Of a stretch of DNA of 64,000 nt, positions 1 through 12,057 are shown piece by piece (position 1 is the stretch's first letter; each line of letters starts with the position of its first letter). The DNA comes from Multifurca ochricompacta (taxonomy: Eukaryota; Basidiomycota; Agaricomycetes; Russulales; Russulaceae), in NCBI GenBank assembly GCA_022496185.1, contig WTXG01000155.1:22643-86642 (forward strand), given 5' to 3'. The position numbers were made by a program, and so were the translations under genes. The notes beneath the pieces were generated by a model. That model was not told the DNA's origin and made no database searches. It worked only from the letters and a program-made list of their open reading frames with translations.

Positions 1-207
1 GTCGCGCTTGTATAAAATGAGACCGGAATAAAATGAGAATGGAAATATAAAATGCATTAACTCTTCCGAACATAAAACCATAATTTTGAAGTAATCTTGA
101 GTAGCCGCGAATGAACGCGGCGATAATCTTGTGTCCGAGTGCGATCTTGACACTCCTAAGATCCTTCTCCTCTGGCCGGGCCGGTCTGTCCGGAATGCGC
201 AATGCAG
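1..207 (+). repeat. Diverged copy of the ~190-bp unit of the hAT-type element at 39299-40739
   Basis: The order of short blocks matches the three tandem units inside 39299-40739: a 'cgcttgtataaaat' block, an AT-rich stretch, 'cttc(t/c)gaacataaaac', 'atcttgagtagcc', 'tgtccgagtg' and a final 'gtccg(g)aatgcgc'. The copy is cut by the window start and abuts the truncated 5' end of the aldo/keto reductase relic. It may be an old fragment of that mobile element. Similarity was judged by eye. Confidence 0.7.
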
Positions 208-220
208 CAGGCCTCTAAAT

Positions 221-1431
221 TCAAGTTCGAGGTACGCGCTCTGACAAAAATGACATTATCACGTTCATTATCAACGACTGTACACAGGACATGGCCGAAA
301 TCGTGGAACAAGCGCTAGAAGCGGGATTTTCGCACCTCGACACAGCCGCTAGTGCGTTTGGATCTTTTTTATTTTTTTGCGTTTCGCATCCAGAGCTAAG
401 TGGGGGTGGGGAGATTTTCTTTTTTGGAACAAAAAATAAAAACAGTCTACGCGAACGAGCAGTTCGTCGGCAAGGCGACACGGGAGAGCGGGCTTGGGCG
501 AGAGGATGTTTGGGCCACGACCAAGTATGATGATGGTGTGGTGTCGGAGGAAGTACATTCTAGTTTGCAAAAGGTACGAGTACCATTTCATATCCTCACA
601 CACACCTTTGAGCTGACCAAACTCGATCAACCCGCCGGCCCCCTCCCCCTTCATTTTCTAGTTGGGATTACACATCCCGATCCGTATCTTGTTCATGGAC
701 TATGGAGTATTGAAACGATGACGTTGAGGCGACTTTTGGAAGAGATGAACAAAGTGAAGCATGCTGGGCTTGCCAAGTAGGTCCCTCTTTTTCTTCTCTA
801 GGAGATCTAGCCCCCTCATCTCTCGTATGTGTGTGCGCACGTGGTAGGAGTATTGGGGTTAGCAATTTTATACTGGATTTATTACAGCGCACCATCAAGA
901 CGGGAAAGAGGGTCCCTGCTGTGAAACAGGTGCAGGAGAGAGGGAGGGAGTGACCAGATCCGGCTTCATCTGTACAATTACGCTTCGTGGAAGGACGTGC
1001 TGGAGTTTTCGGCGAAGCGTGGCATCGTGACAGAGGCCTACGGCAGCCTCGCGTGAGTTTCTGACTCCCCACCCTCCCCCTTTTCCCTTCCTAGTTCCGC
1101 CAAGTAACGACAAATGGGTTTTTTTATTATTTGGAAGTTCTATTACAACATCTCCTGGTGGACTCATCGACCCCACACTCGCTAGGATCGCAGCTAGGAT
1201 CGGAGGTACATCGGCTCAGGTGATCTTCACGTGGGCGCACTCGATGGGAGGCACACCCGATGAGACGAGTACCTATGCATCCTTCAACTAGCGGAACTTA
1301 CACCCGAAGAAATAGTTGCTATCGACGAAGCTGGCACTAAGGGTTCCCCATCGTCTGCTTGTGGGGACCGGAAGCTAGGCTCGGATGTGCCGGTCGGAGT
1401 TCGTCGAGGTGTAAGTGTAGGTGTGATGTGA
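221..1431 (+). pseudogene. Aldo/keto reductase, eroded multi-exon relic
   Basis: Reads as an NAD(P)H-dependent aldo/keto reductase (TIM-barrel oxidoreductase). Recognisable pieces in order: an N-terminal stretch ending GFSHLDTA (about 291-351), YANEQFVGKAT after an intron at 352-445, GITHPDPYLVHGLW (about 664-705), an intron at 777-847 giving SIGVSNF (848-868), LHLYNYASWKDVL and GIVTEAYGSLA (about 970-1052), a segment ending AQVIFTWAHS (to about 1250), and LTPEEIVAIDEAG near the end. The exon frames at 573/664 do not join cleanly. A 28-nt GT...AG segment at about 940-967 is too short for a normal intron. Around 1250-1290 the frame is broken and the usual loop after WAHS is missing. The N-terminus abuts repeat DNA. 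Family call is firm; loss of function is inferred. Confidence 0.75.
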
Positions 1432-1969
1432 AGCAGGCTTGGGATCGTACTAGTCGTGTTTTTGTTTGTGTTTGCACGGAAGTTTGTGGGGCTTTGCTTG
1501 CCGTCGCACGGCTGTGCCTTCATTAGAAGGGGAATGAGCAGAACGCCCTACTGGGGCCTTAGTAGTATTAGACTGGTTGTGTTGTTAGATCAGCCATTTG
1601 TAGTTGAATAGATACTCAGTCAAACTTTGAGAATGTGCTTGTGAGCAAGGCGAGCCGAATGATCGATATCGGACAAGTTTTACACAATGTTTCTGAAACG
1701 GAACGTGTCATAATGCAGCAATTTATCTCTCTCTCGATCCTTGTGCCTTGATCATCTAGCATTAGGGCTGAGGAAATATCAGTCATGGCCCGTTCTGGTG
1801 CCGCTTCTGCAACGCTCATTCCACTGGTCCTCCAAGATGCGGTATCTATGTTGCCTTTTGTCACTTCTACATCCCAGCGTCTATCTTCGGTTTTAGGCGT
1901 CTATCTATACATAATCCATCGATAACCATCCGCCGCCTTTTACTCTTCCCCATAACCCAGTCTAGCTTC
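1432..1969. other. Intergenic, upstream region of the NACHT-ankyrin gene
   Basis: No ORF with recognisable content. The last ~60 bases before the ATG at 1970 are pyrimidine-rich (for example 'ccttttactcttcccc'), as is common upstream of basidiomycete genes. I see no clear TATA box. Confidence 0.5.
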
Positions 1970-4900
1970 ATGTCTTCAGCTTCAGTTCCTCGTACACATA
2001 TTCCGACAATTGCCCCCTCTTCTCATTTCAAGCTCATCCTTGATGCCGCTCTGCATCAGTATCTTACAAACACAGGCATAAATCTGTCCGAACACCAGCT
2101 TCTCAATAAGCTGAAAGGATGCGACAACGCGGACGCCGTGATCGACGTACTTAGAGGAGGATCGTCTCTGTTCAACGTGTTCCGGAAAGGCAAGAGCAAG
2201 ACGGGGCTCCTAAGGAGACTTAAACCAACAGTGAATATACTCCTCGCCCTCACGAACTGCGCACCACTCGTAAATGGCATTGGTTTGGTGAGTTCTAACT
2301 GGTGTGGCCCATTCGCTATGACCGGCTTACAACATGTTCTCTTTCAGGTGTTTCCACCCGCACAGGCCATATTTTCTGCTATTGATGTCCTTCTCTCTGT
2401 CCGTATCTCCCTCCCTTGCTTCCAACCGATTATCTCACCTTCATTCCAAGGCATCAAAGAAGATCAGTGATAATTACGATTCTCTACTCAACCTCTTTGA
2501 ATCCATACAACGCTTTCTCATCCGCCTCAAGATTTACACTTCCCCTGAGACCCCATTTACCGAGTCCATGGTCGAGATCCTCGTCAAGACGATGGCGGAA
2601 CTGCTCACCATTCTCGCTCTGGCGACGAAACAGATTCAACAAGGACGACTCAGTGAGTGAACTACCGTTTTCATGTTCCCGCGATTAAATGTTTGGCAGG
2701 GGCGTACGGACGGATGCTGATAGGGGATAATGAGGTCCAGGACGCCTTTCAGAAGTTGGACAAATTGACCCAGGAAGAGTCTCTCACCGTAGCGGCTCAC
2801 ACGTTTGGTAATGTGAACAAGATATTGTGTTCGTCCTCCCTTTCATAGTAACATTATAGACAAGGAAGCTAAGGAACTCTTTGCAGATGACCAGATGGAC
2901 AAGAATATTCAGACATGGCTGTCAGCTCCTGACCCATCTACAAATCACAACATTGCGCGGAAACTATGTCATAAGGGAACTGCCAAGTGGTTCGTTGAAG
3001 GTGAAAGATTCAAGGAATGGAAATCGGATGGTTCGCTTCTATGGTTAAGTGGGAATGGTAGGTTGACTGCGTTATCTGGGTGCTCCTTGTTGCTGACGGT
3101 CTTTTCTTGAAAGCGGGATCTGGAAAGAGCATCCTTTGGTACGTTTGCCTAGCCCTATAGGGTATCATTAGCACTCACCTGAATGGTCAGTTCAACCATC
3201 GTTGAGGATGTCCGGCGTCTATGTTCTGCTGGATCTGCCTGCTTTGGGTACTTTTATTGCGACTTTCGAGACAAGGAAAAGCAAAATATCCGTGGTCTAC
3301 TGTCCTCTCTCTTGATACAGTTATATCCCCAGTCAGATGCCTACCGTTCCATCGTCTCTGAATTGTACTCGAAACATGGCAATGGTCGGGAGCAGCCAGA
3401 CGAGAACGCTCTTACGGGATGTTTAAAGACCATGGTTGCAACCCCTGTTCAGGACGCAATGTACATCATCATTGATGCCCTGGACGAATGTCCTCTCTCT
3501 GGAATGCCGTCTAAGCGCGAAGAAGTATTGCAACTTATAAAAGACCTCGTCGACCTCCGCCTCGCAAATTTAAGGATCTGCGTTACTAGCCGCCCCGAAC
3601 CAGATATTCAGTCAGCTTTTACAGAGCTGGCACATTGTCCTGTATCCCTTCATGCGGAAGGTGGGCAAACGCGGGACATCTTCGAATATATCCACTCGAC
3701 GGTCAACACGGACCTAAAAATGAGGCTGTGGGAGGCGGGGAGAAAGGAACTCGTGATCAAAACGCTCTCGGAAAAGGCAAACGGAATGTAAGCTTCAAAC
3801 CAAAACAAATATTTATTTCGCGATAATTATTCATGTTACGGTGTAGGTTCAGATGGGTTTTCTGCCAACTGGAGACATTGCGTGATTGTCTACCAAGGAA
3901 CTTCTCTTCGACGCTTAAATCACTCCCAAAAACACTGGATGAAACATATGAGGCCACGCTACGGAGGATCAAAGATAATGACTGGAAATTTGCTCATCGC
4001 CTGTTCCAATGCCTTGCATTCTCTGCTCGTCCACTCCGAGTCGAGGAGGTTGCGACGATGCTTGAATTTGATTTTGACGCTGGCAATATGCCAAAGCATG
4101 ACGTAACTTGGCGAAACCCGGACTGTAACGGAGCTGTACTGTCCACATGCTCCAGCTTGGTTGTCATTGTCAATCACGTCGATGACAAAGGAGAAGAGAG
4201 TCGTGTTGTACAGTTTGCGCACTTCTCTGTGCGGGAGTTCCTGACCTCAGACCGGCTGGCAGGATCGACGGAAAGGCGCTACCACGTTCTCCCCAAAGAA
4301 TCGCATAGAGTGCTTGCGCAGACATGCCTGAGCACGCTGCTCGGATTCGACAAGACCACGGACACTAATACTATCAAGAATTTCCCGTTGTCTCGATATG
4401 CGGCAGAACACTGGGTCAATCACGCACGATTCGAGGATGTCTCCTTGGATGTACGAAATGGAATGGAAATGTTGTTTGACCCAGAGAAGACGCACTTCCT
4501 AGTTTGGATTGGAATATATGACCATGACAATTTGGGGAGGAGAACAGACACTTCAGTACACCCAATATACTACGCGGCCCTCTGCGGATTCCCTGGGCTG
4601 GTGGAATATCTGGGGATTAAGCAACCTGGGAGTGTGAATTCTCGAGGTGGCGAATATGATACACCGTTGAAAGCGGCATGTGTAATTGGCCAAATGGAGA
4701 TGGTGAAATGGCTGCTAGACCATGGCGCTGATGTCAATGCGAAGGGCGGCCATTATGGATATGCTCTGCAGGCAGCGGCATCCAATGGACATTTGGAGAT
4801 CGTGAAATGGCTGCTAGACCATGGCGCTGATCTCAATGCGGAGGACGGCTATTTTGGATATGCTCTTCAGGCAGTGGCAAGAAATGGACATTTGGAGATG

Positions 4901-5635
4901 GTGAAATCGCTGCTAGACCATGGCGCTGATCTCAATGCGGAGGGCGGCACTTTTGGATATGCTCTGCAGGCAGCGGCATTCAATGGACATTTGGAGATCG
5001 TGAAATGGCTGGTAGACCATGGCGCTGATCTCAATGCGGAGGGCGGCGATTATGGATATGCTCTGCAGGCAGCGGCAGAGAATGGACATTTGGAGATCGC
5101 GAAATGGCTGCTAGACCATGGCGCTGATCTCAATGCGGAGGGTGGCGAATTTGGATATGCTCTGCAGGCAGCGGCATACAAAGGACATTTGGAGATCGTG
5201 AAATGGCTGCTAGACCATGGCGCTGATCTCAATGCGAAGGGTGGCCGTTATGGATATGCTCTGCAGGCAGCGGCACTCTTTGGATATTTGGAGATCGCGA
5301 AATGGCTGCTAGACCATGGCGCTGATCTCAATGCGGAGGGCGGCCATTTTGGATATGCTCTGCAGGCCGCGGCAGAAAATGGACATTTGGAGATGGTGAA
5401 ATGGCTGCTAGACCATGGCGCTGATGTCAATGCGAAGGGCGGCAATTATGGAAATGCTCTGCAGGTAGCGGCATACCATGGACATTTGGAGATGGTGAAA
5501 TTGCTACTAGACCATGGCGCTGATGTCAATGTGGAGGGCGGCATTTATGGATATGCTCTGCAGGCAGTGGCATCCAAAGGACATGTGGAGATCGAGAAAT
5601 TGTTGATCGAGCACGGTGCGAGGATCAACGTGTAG
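1970..5635 (+). CDS. STAND/NLR-like protein: Goodbye-type N-domain, NACHT NTPase, ankyrin repeats
   Basis: Eight exons: 1970-2287, 2348-2398, 2451-2652, 2700-2807, 2860-3057, 3114-3138, 3191-3787, 3847-5635. All introns are GT-AG, 47-60 nt. The sum is 3288 nt, an exact frame for 1095 aa. Residues ~1-125 resemble the fungal STAND 'Goodbye' N-terminal domain (FRKGKSKTG...LKPTVNILLAL, then VFPPAQAIFSAIDVLLS). The NACHT domain has a P-loop GSGKS at about residue 295, split over introns 5 and 6, and Walker B IIIDALDE at about 390. From about residue 767 there are ten 33-aa ankyrin repeats. Such proteins act in cytosolic non-self recognition and heterokaryon incompatibility: the repeats sense a ligand, the NACHT oligomerises, and the N-domain signals. 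That role comes from the family and is not shown here. No stop or frameshift is seen, so it is the best-preserved host gene in the window. Confidence 0.9.
4647..5632 (+). repeat. Ten 99-bp ankyrin-coding tandem repeats
   Basis: Each 99-bp unit codes for a 33-aa repeat of the form GGxYGYALQAAAxxGHLEIVKWLLDHGADLNAE. Internal units are nearly identical at DNA level; differences cluster at the codons after GG (HY, YF, TF, DY, EF, RY, HF, NY, IY) and after ALQAAA (SN, RN, FN, EN, YK, LF, YH, SK). The first (PLKAACVIG) and last (LLIEHGARINV) units are more diverged caps. The pattern fits recent unit exchange with variation kept at a few surface positions. Confidence 0.95.
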
Positions 5636-6840
5636 AGCTACAAGTGGCATCTTTTTAAGGTCATTCTAGAATTCAAGGGAACTACTGTGTATGTATGTAT
5701 CTTTGCAGGATCATTGTTGTAAGGATAGCTCGGGCGCTGGCCGTCCCTTCATTTCCGGACCAGAGAATATGCTCTTATTTCCAGACAGCTTTGTTTAATA
5801 AAAATATCTGATACCTTTGTTCTGGCCGGAGGATCTGAGAGACTCTGATAGCATCTTCGCATTATGGGTGCTCCGCCGGGCCATTTTCCCGTTTTTTCCG
5901 GTTCCCGTTGTTTGTTCTAGTTTGGATGTCTCTCTCGAACGTGGGAAATTCCTTCGACCTGACATCTTTGAGTCACATGTCAAATTTAAAGTGCGATGGT
6001 AAGGTGATCATTTCTGTGTGTCACCGTCACCGTCACCGTCACCATCACTCGTCACCCGAGTTTCCCCCTTTCGCTGGTGTCCGTTCGTGCGCGTATCTGT
6101 GTCCATAGGTGTGCTGATCCGTGATTGCCATCTCATCGATTCCATTCATCTTCATCATGGGTCAAAGGTAAAGAGGCGGGGGGTGCATGGGGTTGGCTAG
6201 GGTGGGGGGTCATCTCTCGCACAACCACACGTACCACCGGTTTTTATCCGTGTGCGCCGGACTGGTATTTGACCAACCACGATTAATTTTGCCACGCTAC
6301 CTGACTACTTCAGCACAAGAAGTGTTTCATCAATAAAATCAATACAACACTACACTACACTACCCCCTTTCATTTCCGAATTGTCAAATGCCACTAGATC
6401 CGAGGATGATTATCATCATTCATCATGTTTCCAAACCCACGCGCTGGGCTTGCTTCCATAAAGTATGACCTTTTGTGACCTTTATGAAAACATATTTTCA
6501 ATATTGCATGAGAGAGAAGAGGAATGGACGGGAGAAGAGAACTGGTAGTACCTATGTGTGTGGAGAGATCTTGACCGATTGCCGACCCCGTCCCCACTTC
6601 AATGTCCGTATCCGATTTGAACACAAACAGTATATGATTTTCCCATCCGGGCTTGATTACTCCAGAGTAGATAGGCGATATTCTAACCGAATATGTCCAA
6701 CAAACTTCCCGACTAAGCGACGAGTTTACAAGTGATCAATTTCAATTCTGGTGGTCATAGTTGACCCCCTGCCCCTATTGTATTCGCGCGCGCGCACACA
6801 TAAATAATAGGTCCCATCCTTCCCTCGACAGATCTCTTCT
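5636..6840. other. Intergenic with a short microsatellite
   Basis: No supported gene. Contains a (caccgt)n-like run at about 6019-6048, an 'acactacact' run near 6345-6362 and alternating gc at 6785-6797. A ~38-base block at 5725-5762 recurs at about 12613-12652 (shared 'gccgtcccttcatttccgg'), so it is part of an unidentified dispersed repeat. Confidence 0.5.
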
Positions 6841-8827
6841 GTGTCTACGGCAACATGTCTAAAGAATCCAGGTCATTCTTCGTATTCTCATCCAATTCCT
6901 ATATCCCTCTCTCAAATTGACGTTACAAGTAATAATATTCTACGCCGTCTCATTGGCAGTGACGAGGAGCCCCCAGTCTATTTGCACCATGAGTACGCTC
7001 TCTCTTACTGCCTGCATACAGCCCAAAACGAGGATGCTTTTTATAGCGTCTACCCTGCTGTTGACCCATCCCAGCTCATCTCCAACCACGCTTTCCAGGG
7101 CAAATGTGTCATTGTGACAGGCGCATCACGAGGCATCGGCGAAGATGCCGCCTTCACGTTCGCCCGTGCGGGAGCATCCGTAGTACTCGTTGCGCGGACC
7201 AAGTCTCAGCTCGATGCGGTGGAAAGTCGGATCTTGGAACATGTCCCAAATGCGCAGGTCTTGAAAGCTGCAGTGGAGGTGATAGACCCGGCGAAAGTCG
7301 AAGTGGCCGTGACACGGGTGGTTGAACGATTTGGCGGCGTGGATGTACTCGTCGCCGCGGCTGGTACGGCGCGTAGCATGATAGTCGGTGCGCCAAACAT
7401 TTTTGCCGCTCGGCGCTTCCATATAATGAACTAATAAAAGCATTCTTGCAGGCGGATCCATAAGGTTGATGGAATACCTTGGAAATCAATCTTCGTGGTG
7501 TCTTCAATGTTGTTCGGTGAGCATCTATCGTTTCTGATAGTGATAGGAATGGCCATTGTTAACTCTATGCTGTACGGATCCAATCCATCAGGAAAATTAC
7601 ATCTGCTAGCATGACTAGAATGACTAGAAATGCCCTGATAGACTACCCATAATAGTAATGTTTACCATAATAGACAGTCTACCACGTCATTCTAGTCATT
7701 CTAGCAAATGTAATTTTCCTGATGTCCGCAGTGAGTGCGAGGCAAAGTATTCCCTGGTTGGTGAGAGAGAGAGAGAGGAGAGAAGAGAGCGCGCCCTTTT
7801 GAGATAACTAGATCGAATGTAAACATATTGTGCTTGAATTCGAGGAAATCGCTGCTTGTTGGTTCCGTTTGACCTTTGCGCTCGATGTCGTCAAGAAGTT
7901 CTTTAGCACACAAAGAAAGATAGAGAAAGGGGAGAGAAATGCCGATTGATTTCTGCTTCTGTTGGCTCACTGGCTGGTCTACTACAAGCATTGTATGTAC
8001 CTTTAAATACTTGCAGAGAGACCTAGTTATGAAGCAGAAAGAGGGTGAATTAGGGTTGAAAGAAGTCAAGTTAGATGAAGCCAGGCAATAAAGGCGGAGA
8101 TGATGTAGACGGAGAGGTGAAAACCTGGCAATTAAGACGGGGAGGTAGTGAAACTGGTATAAGAAATGGATGGGCATACGTCCCGGAATGCAAATGATAA
8201 GATATACAGAACTAAATCATAAGTGCTCTAATTCAGGAGAGGCGATAACTGGCTGTTTCATGCTCAACGCCCGAGCCATCCTTACAATGCTATGCATAAA
8301 GGTATGCATTGCCGTACCTTGAGAAGTCACATGGTCGCATTATCGCAATAACCTCCATCTCGTCGCAAATCCGCGTACCCTTCGCGAGTGATTATTGTGT
8401 CTCAAAGCACACACTCACACGTTTTATGGAATTTGTTCCCATTGGTAAGCCCTTTGTGCTTCCTCGAGTTGGGGGGGGTTAGAGACTCGTGCTTAAGTTG
8501 CCAATACAGAACATCCGAAAGTGCTGGCATTCCCGGTCCTCCGGGCGCTATTCTCACAGAACTCTCGAAAGCGAGTGGTTACCCAGCTGAGTTGTTTAAT
8601 GACACTGTTGGATTAGCGTCCGCTTATATATTACACTTGGCCGCTGGAAATGCTGACTGGTTTAACGGGCGGTACGTACCCTTTTGCTGCTCCGCATTAG
8701 TTGGGTGATGATCGTCGTACAAAGGTACTCTTCTGCTTGCTGGGATATCACGGAACTAGAACGGGATTGGAAGGAAAAGGCGTTGGAGAAGGGTGCGCTA
8801 GTGAATAAACTGTATCTCCCCCAATGA
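6841..8827 (+). pseudogene. Short-chain dehydrogenase/reductase, broken
   Basis: SDR with an NAD(P)-binding Rossmann fold. Exon 1 (to about 7382) has LSQIDVTSNNILRRLIG, the cofactor motif TGASRGIG at about 7118-7141 and the NNAG-equivalent AAAG at about 7360. Exon 2 (about 7450-7516) reads NTLEINLRGVFNVV, but just upstream the frame holds TAA and TGA at 7458-7466. A 785-nt intron (7517-8301) follows and contains a MITE. The next exon starts at 8302 (ALPYLEKSHGRII...SISSQ) and holds the catalytic YCVSK at about 8389. After an intron at about 8441-8507, a one-base deletion near 8537 breaks the frame before PGAILTEL. The C-terminus GALVNKLYLPQ ends in TGA at 8825-8827. No in-frame ATG is evident at the 5' end. 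Family certain; inactivation likely. Confidence 0.8.
7586..7724. mobile_element. 139-bp foldback MITE inside the SDR intron
   Basis: Ends are inverted copies over about 40 bp: the left end starts CATCAGGAAAATTACAT and the right end is its complement, with 'gactagaatgac' motifs inside each arm. The centre is short and AT-rich. No clear target-site duplication is visible, so the superfamily is not assigned. It explains only part of the unusually long intron. Confidence 0.8.
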
Positions 8828-10512
8828 ATGGGTGGGGGTGGATGTGGATGAATGCGTGTTTATGCGTTTAAATGCGACCATATGATATGGGTGGATTATA
8901 TGCAGTATGGTATTAATCACGTGATGTGTGATGTATGACTGAAAATAATCTATTTAATTGAAATTGAATGACAATCAATGACATCACACCATTGGCTTAA
9001 CCCCCAGTTCCTCAAGCTCAAGTGACATTGTCGTCCTTCTCTGGTTTATTTTATCTATATAGACATAGATGTGGAACAGGCATTTCGAAGGCTTGTACTT
9101 AGATGCTATACTACTTTCTATCTCACCTTGTTAGATGCAGAAGCTTAGATGCAATCGAAAATGCGATAGCAACTGCCTTATTTATAGTAGCTATCCAGTG
9201 GCTTATATACATGTGTACTATATCGGCTATTATACGAGCATGTGCGATTTGATCACATGCCCGATCTTAGATGTATATCTAAGTTAATTGTGAACACGTG
9301 ATCTTATCACTAAGCGTGATCACAATTATTTGTACCGGTATTCTGGTTCAACATTTACTAGCATTAGGACAGTTACTTGTGCAACCATCGTGTTTTCACC
9401 TGGGCCATCAGGATCCTCCCCAGATGTCTGTAATCACCCCTTGTGCGTGCTCTCTTTGGCCCAGAGAAAGGGCTGTTGCTCTTTCACTGCCACGTCACGT
9501 CACCTTTGGCCATGTGTTCATTGTGAGTGTGTATACATGCGATCACCACCTGGGGACCTGCTGGACGAAGACTATTCTTTTGCTGCTCCATACACTCCAG
9601 AGCCTCTCCCATTCTTCCGCTTCTGCCCCCGGTTGGAATACTCCTGTACGGGTAACTCGGTGCGCTCGGTATCTCCCATCTTCTCAATACTCGCCCCCCT
9701 CCTCCTGTCTTCATTTGCTTCTCTATTGTCTTGTCTCGAATCCACAACCTTTGCTGCACCACACCACAAATTCCCCTGACACGGTGTCTGCTACATCTGT
9801 CCTTTGTCCTTGCTCTCTCAAGCATTCCTTTTCCCGTTTATTCTAAATACACCACAACTTGGGTTGGGTAGAGAGATAGTATCTCCGTTGAAGAGTGGAT
9901 GAATGGCTAGGATATCTAATTGTCACGCACAGCAAGGCGTGTCGGGTCAATGTCGATTCGAAAGAAAAAAATGGAGTTGTTCGCTGATCGTGGTGCAGGA
10001 TATTGATTCACGAATATCTAGATCTAGTAAGAACCAGAAAACTAGACTTGAGGTCTAGTCCAAGTCGCAACCAGTTCTTGTACCTAAAGCTACTGGTAAA
10101 AGGAAGATTCGGCAATGTGATCTGAAAGAAGGGTCAGTGGAGTGTCGCCATATATCATGGTGGAAGCACACTGAGATAAGGATGACGAACTTTTGTGTCC
10201 TAATGATAGGACTGCTAAGAAGTAGGGTGTAGGTTGTAGGTTCTTCCAGTCCAATCTCGTACCTCCAGCAAAAATCAATTAGACATAGCTTGTCCATCTC
10301 GCATGATCTTATTCTTGCCTTGACCCATCCTCAAACCAAAAAAGGAGGGGACTGGTCTATTATACAGGTGCAGCAGCAACCCACATCTACCAAGATCCAT
10401 CCGACAATCCCCCAAATGGACATGCAATGCAAATACAGGGACTGGGGTGCCAGTTGACAGTCCTCGAGAATGTTCACGCAGCGGCAAGGAGCTCATTCTC
10501 GACCCCGCGCTC
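8828..10512. other. Intergenic; AT-rich, possible old repeat at 9230-9345
   Basis: No recognisable gene; the ORFs here have no family features. At about 9265-9345 the sequence ('agatgtatatctaagttaattgtgaac...gatcttatcac...gcgtgatc...gtacc') resembles the last units of the minisatellite in the element at 49031-50247, in the same order, so it may be a decayed relative. GT-rich short runs occur at 8828-8900. Confidence 0.4.
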
Positions 10513-11863
10513 TCACTCTCTTGCCTGCACCTGCACCTGCACCTGTTCAGCACATGCCTTGACAGCAAGTACCTCTCGCTCGCGCACGGCCTCGCTCTCC
10601 CAGGTGAGTACGTAGGAAGGCATGATGTAGAGCTTGTAGTCCAATCGCCACTTGATGTAAAACACCATGTAAATCGGTGCAGAGGTCGGTTCCCAGTATA
10701 CTTGCGAGACACCACCACTTTCTGTTTTGTTTTGTTTTTTTGAAAACAAATGTATCCCCCACGAATATTTTTTTTCGACATTTTAACGCTTTTTTAGCGA
10801 GAGTGCGAGAAGCAAACGCAGAATTGTAAGTACTTTGTCCTGAAAACGCGCAAAACTTGTTATAATCAATCTGGCCCTCGTTGTTGATGACTGCGAAGAG
10901 CTCATAGTCGTACAGCGCTTCTGGGCCAGGATAGCTGCTCATCTAGCCAATCCAGAGCCATAAACTAACGTTTGTGTGGGGCCTGAAACAGGGGATTCAC
11001 GGTCTGCTGCCGTCGGCAGCTGCGGTTGTGAAGGGTGCCATGTTGATTAAAGAAGGTATGGGCACAGGAGTATCGGTCTTGTGTGTCTACGCTCCACCTT
11101 GTTCAAAGCGCTATTATCTTCTGCATCAATGGAGTTCTGGGGGGAAAAACCTACTCACTCAACTTTGAACTGGATGGAGGAAGGCGCTTGATCGAAAACC
11201 GTATATTTGCACTCCTGTGAGACTTTACCGCATTCATGACACATCAGGTCTTTGACTGAAAGGTTCTCGGACTGCGTGAGTCTTGTTAACACATGAATGT
11301 CAACATTTAGTAATCAAAAAAAAAGAAAAGAGAGACGGTACCGCCTGAGGCAAATATTCGGGGGTGTTCCCCCCATGCCCGAGACCGAGAGAGGTAGGTA
11401 TATCGAGGTAGGGGTCTACAATCTCGCTGATGAGTGTTACACTTCGGATAACGAACGCATGTTGCTCTGTAGCATGCCGCCAAAAGTGCTGTGCACAATA
11501 CAATTGCACTTGAGAAGCGTGGACCTCCTCCCCCGCGCGGGCCGCATTCAGCCAACGCGATCAAACACACTCATGCGCGTCCTGCTGAACGTATCCAACC
11601 AACGACCCCGCCGCGCGTCAAGTCATTGCAAGCAGGGCAGGGCGGTCGGACCGAACGCTGGATGGGGAGGGTGAAGGGTGCGTGGCGGCAAAGAACCCTG
11701 TCTCGCTCTCGCAGAAGTCTCAGTCTTCCTTGTTCTTGCACCATCTAGGGCTATGCTTGTCCCCGAGGAAGTAGTTCTGCAAGAGTGGGTTTTGCAGGAG
11801 CGCTTGGAGGGTCGCGTTCGGGAAGCATGTTTTACCCAAAGTTGAGCAGTCCGCACTGGTCCT
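10513..11863 (-). pseudogene. Ubiquitin carboxyl-terminal hydrolase (USP, UBP8/USP22-like), decayed
   Basis: Minus-strand pieces in order: a Cys-box GLLNFG with a one-base shift followed by TCFPNATLQALLQNPLLQNYFLGDKHSPRW (about 11863-11740); GYVQQDAHE (about 11560), the usual motif after the Cys box; CNCIVHSTFGGMLQS, then IVDPYLDI in another frame (about 11500-11400); NLSVKDLMCHECGKVSQE, a CxxC zinc motif (about 11265-11210); LYDYELFAVINNEGQID (about 10915), where the expected His-box GHYT is lost; and VYWEPTSAPIYMVFY near the C-terminus, ending at TGA 10513-10515. USP enzymes cleave ubiquitin; UBP8/USP22 act on histone H2B in SAGA. At least three frame breaks and the missing His region argue for a dead copy. 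Confidence 0.75.
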
Positions 11864-12057
11864 GGCAGGGGGGAAAGAGGGACAGGGATTATTAAGGGTG
11901 AGGATGTCCTTCTTCCTCTGGCTTCCTGGGTTGGTAAGTCTCGCTGTGGCAGACTGTAAAGCGAATAGCTCAGTCTTTGTGGTAGAAGGCTGAGGTTCTA
12001 TACAAGGGATACATGGTCAGACGCTGTTGGTCCGGGCCAGCATCTCCATTGCCTTTC

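Noticed and set aside
7701..8177. 158-codon minus-strand frame
   Set aside because: Lies within the SDR intron and overlaps the MITE end; composition reflects GA/CT runs, with no recognisable domain.
9298..9846. 182-codon open frame on the plus strand
   Set aside because: Low-complexity Ser/Leu/Cys-rich translation, no family motif, overlapping equally long frames on both strands; treated as chance.
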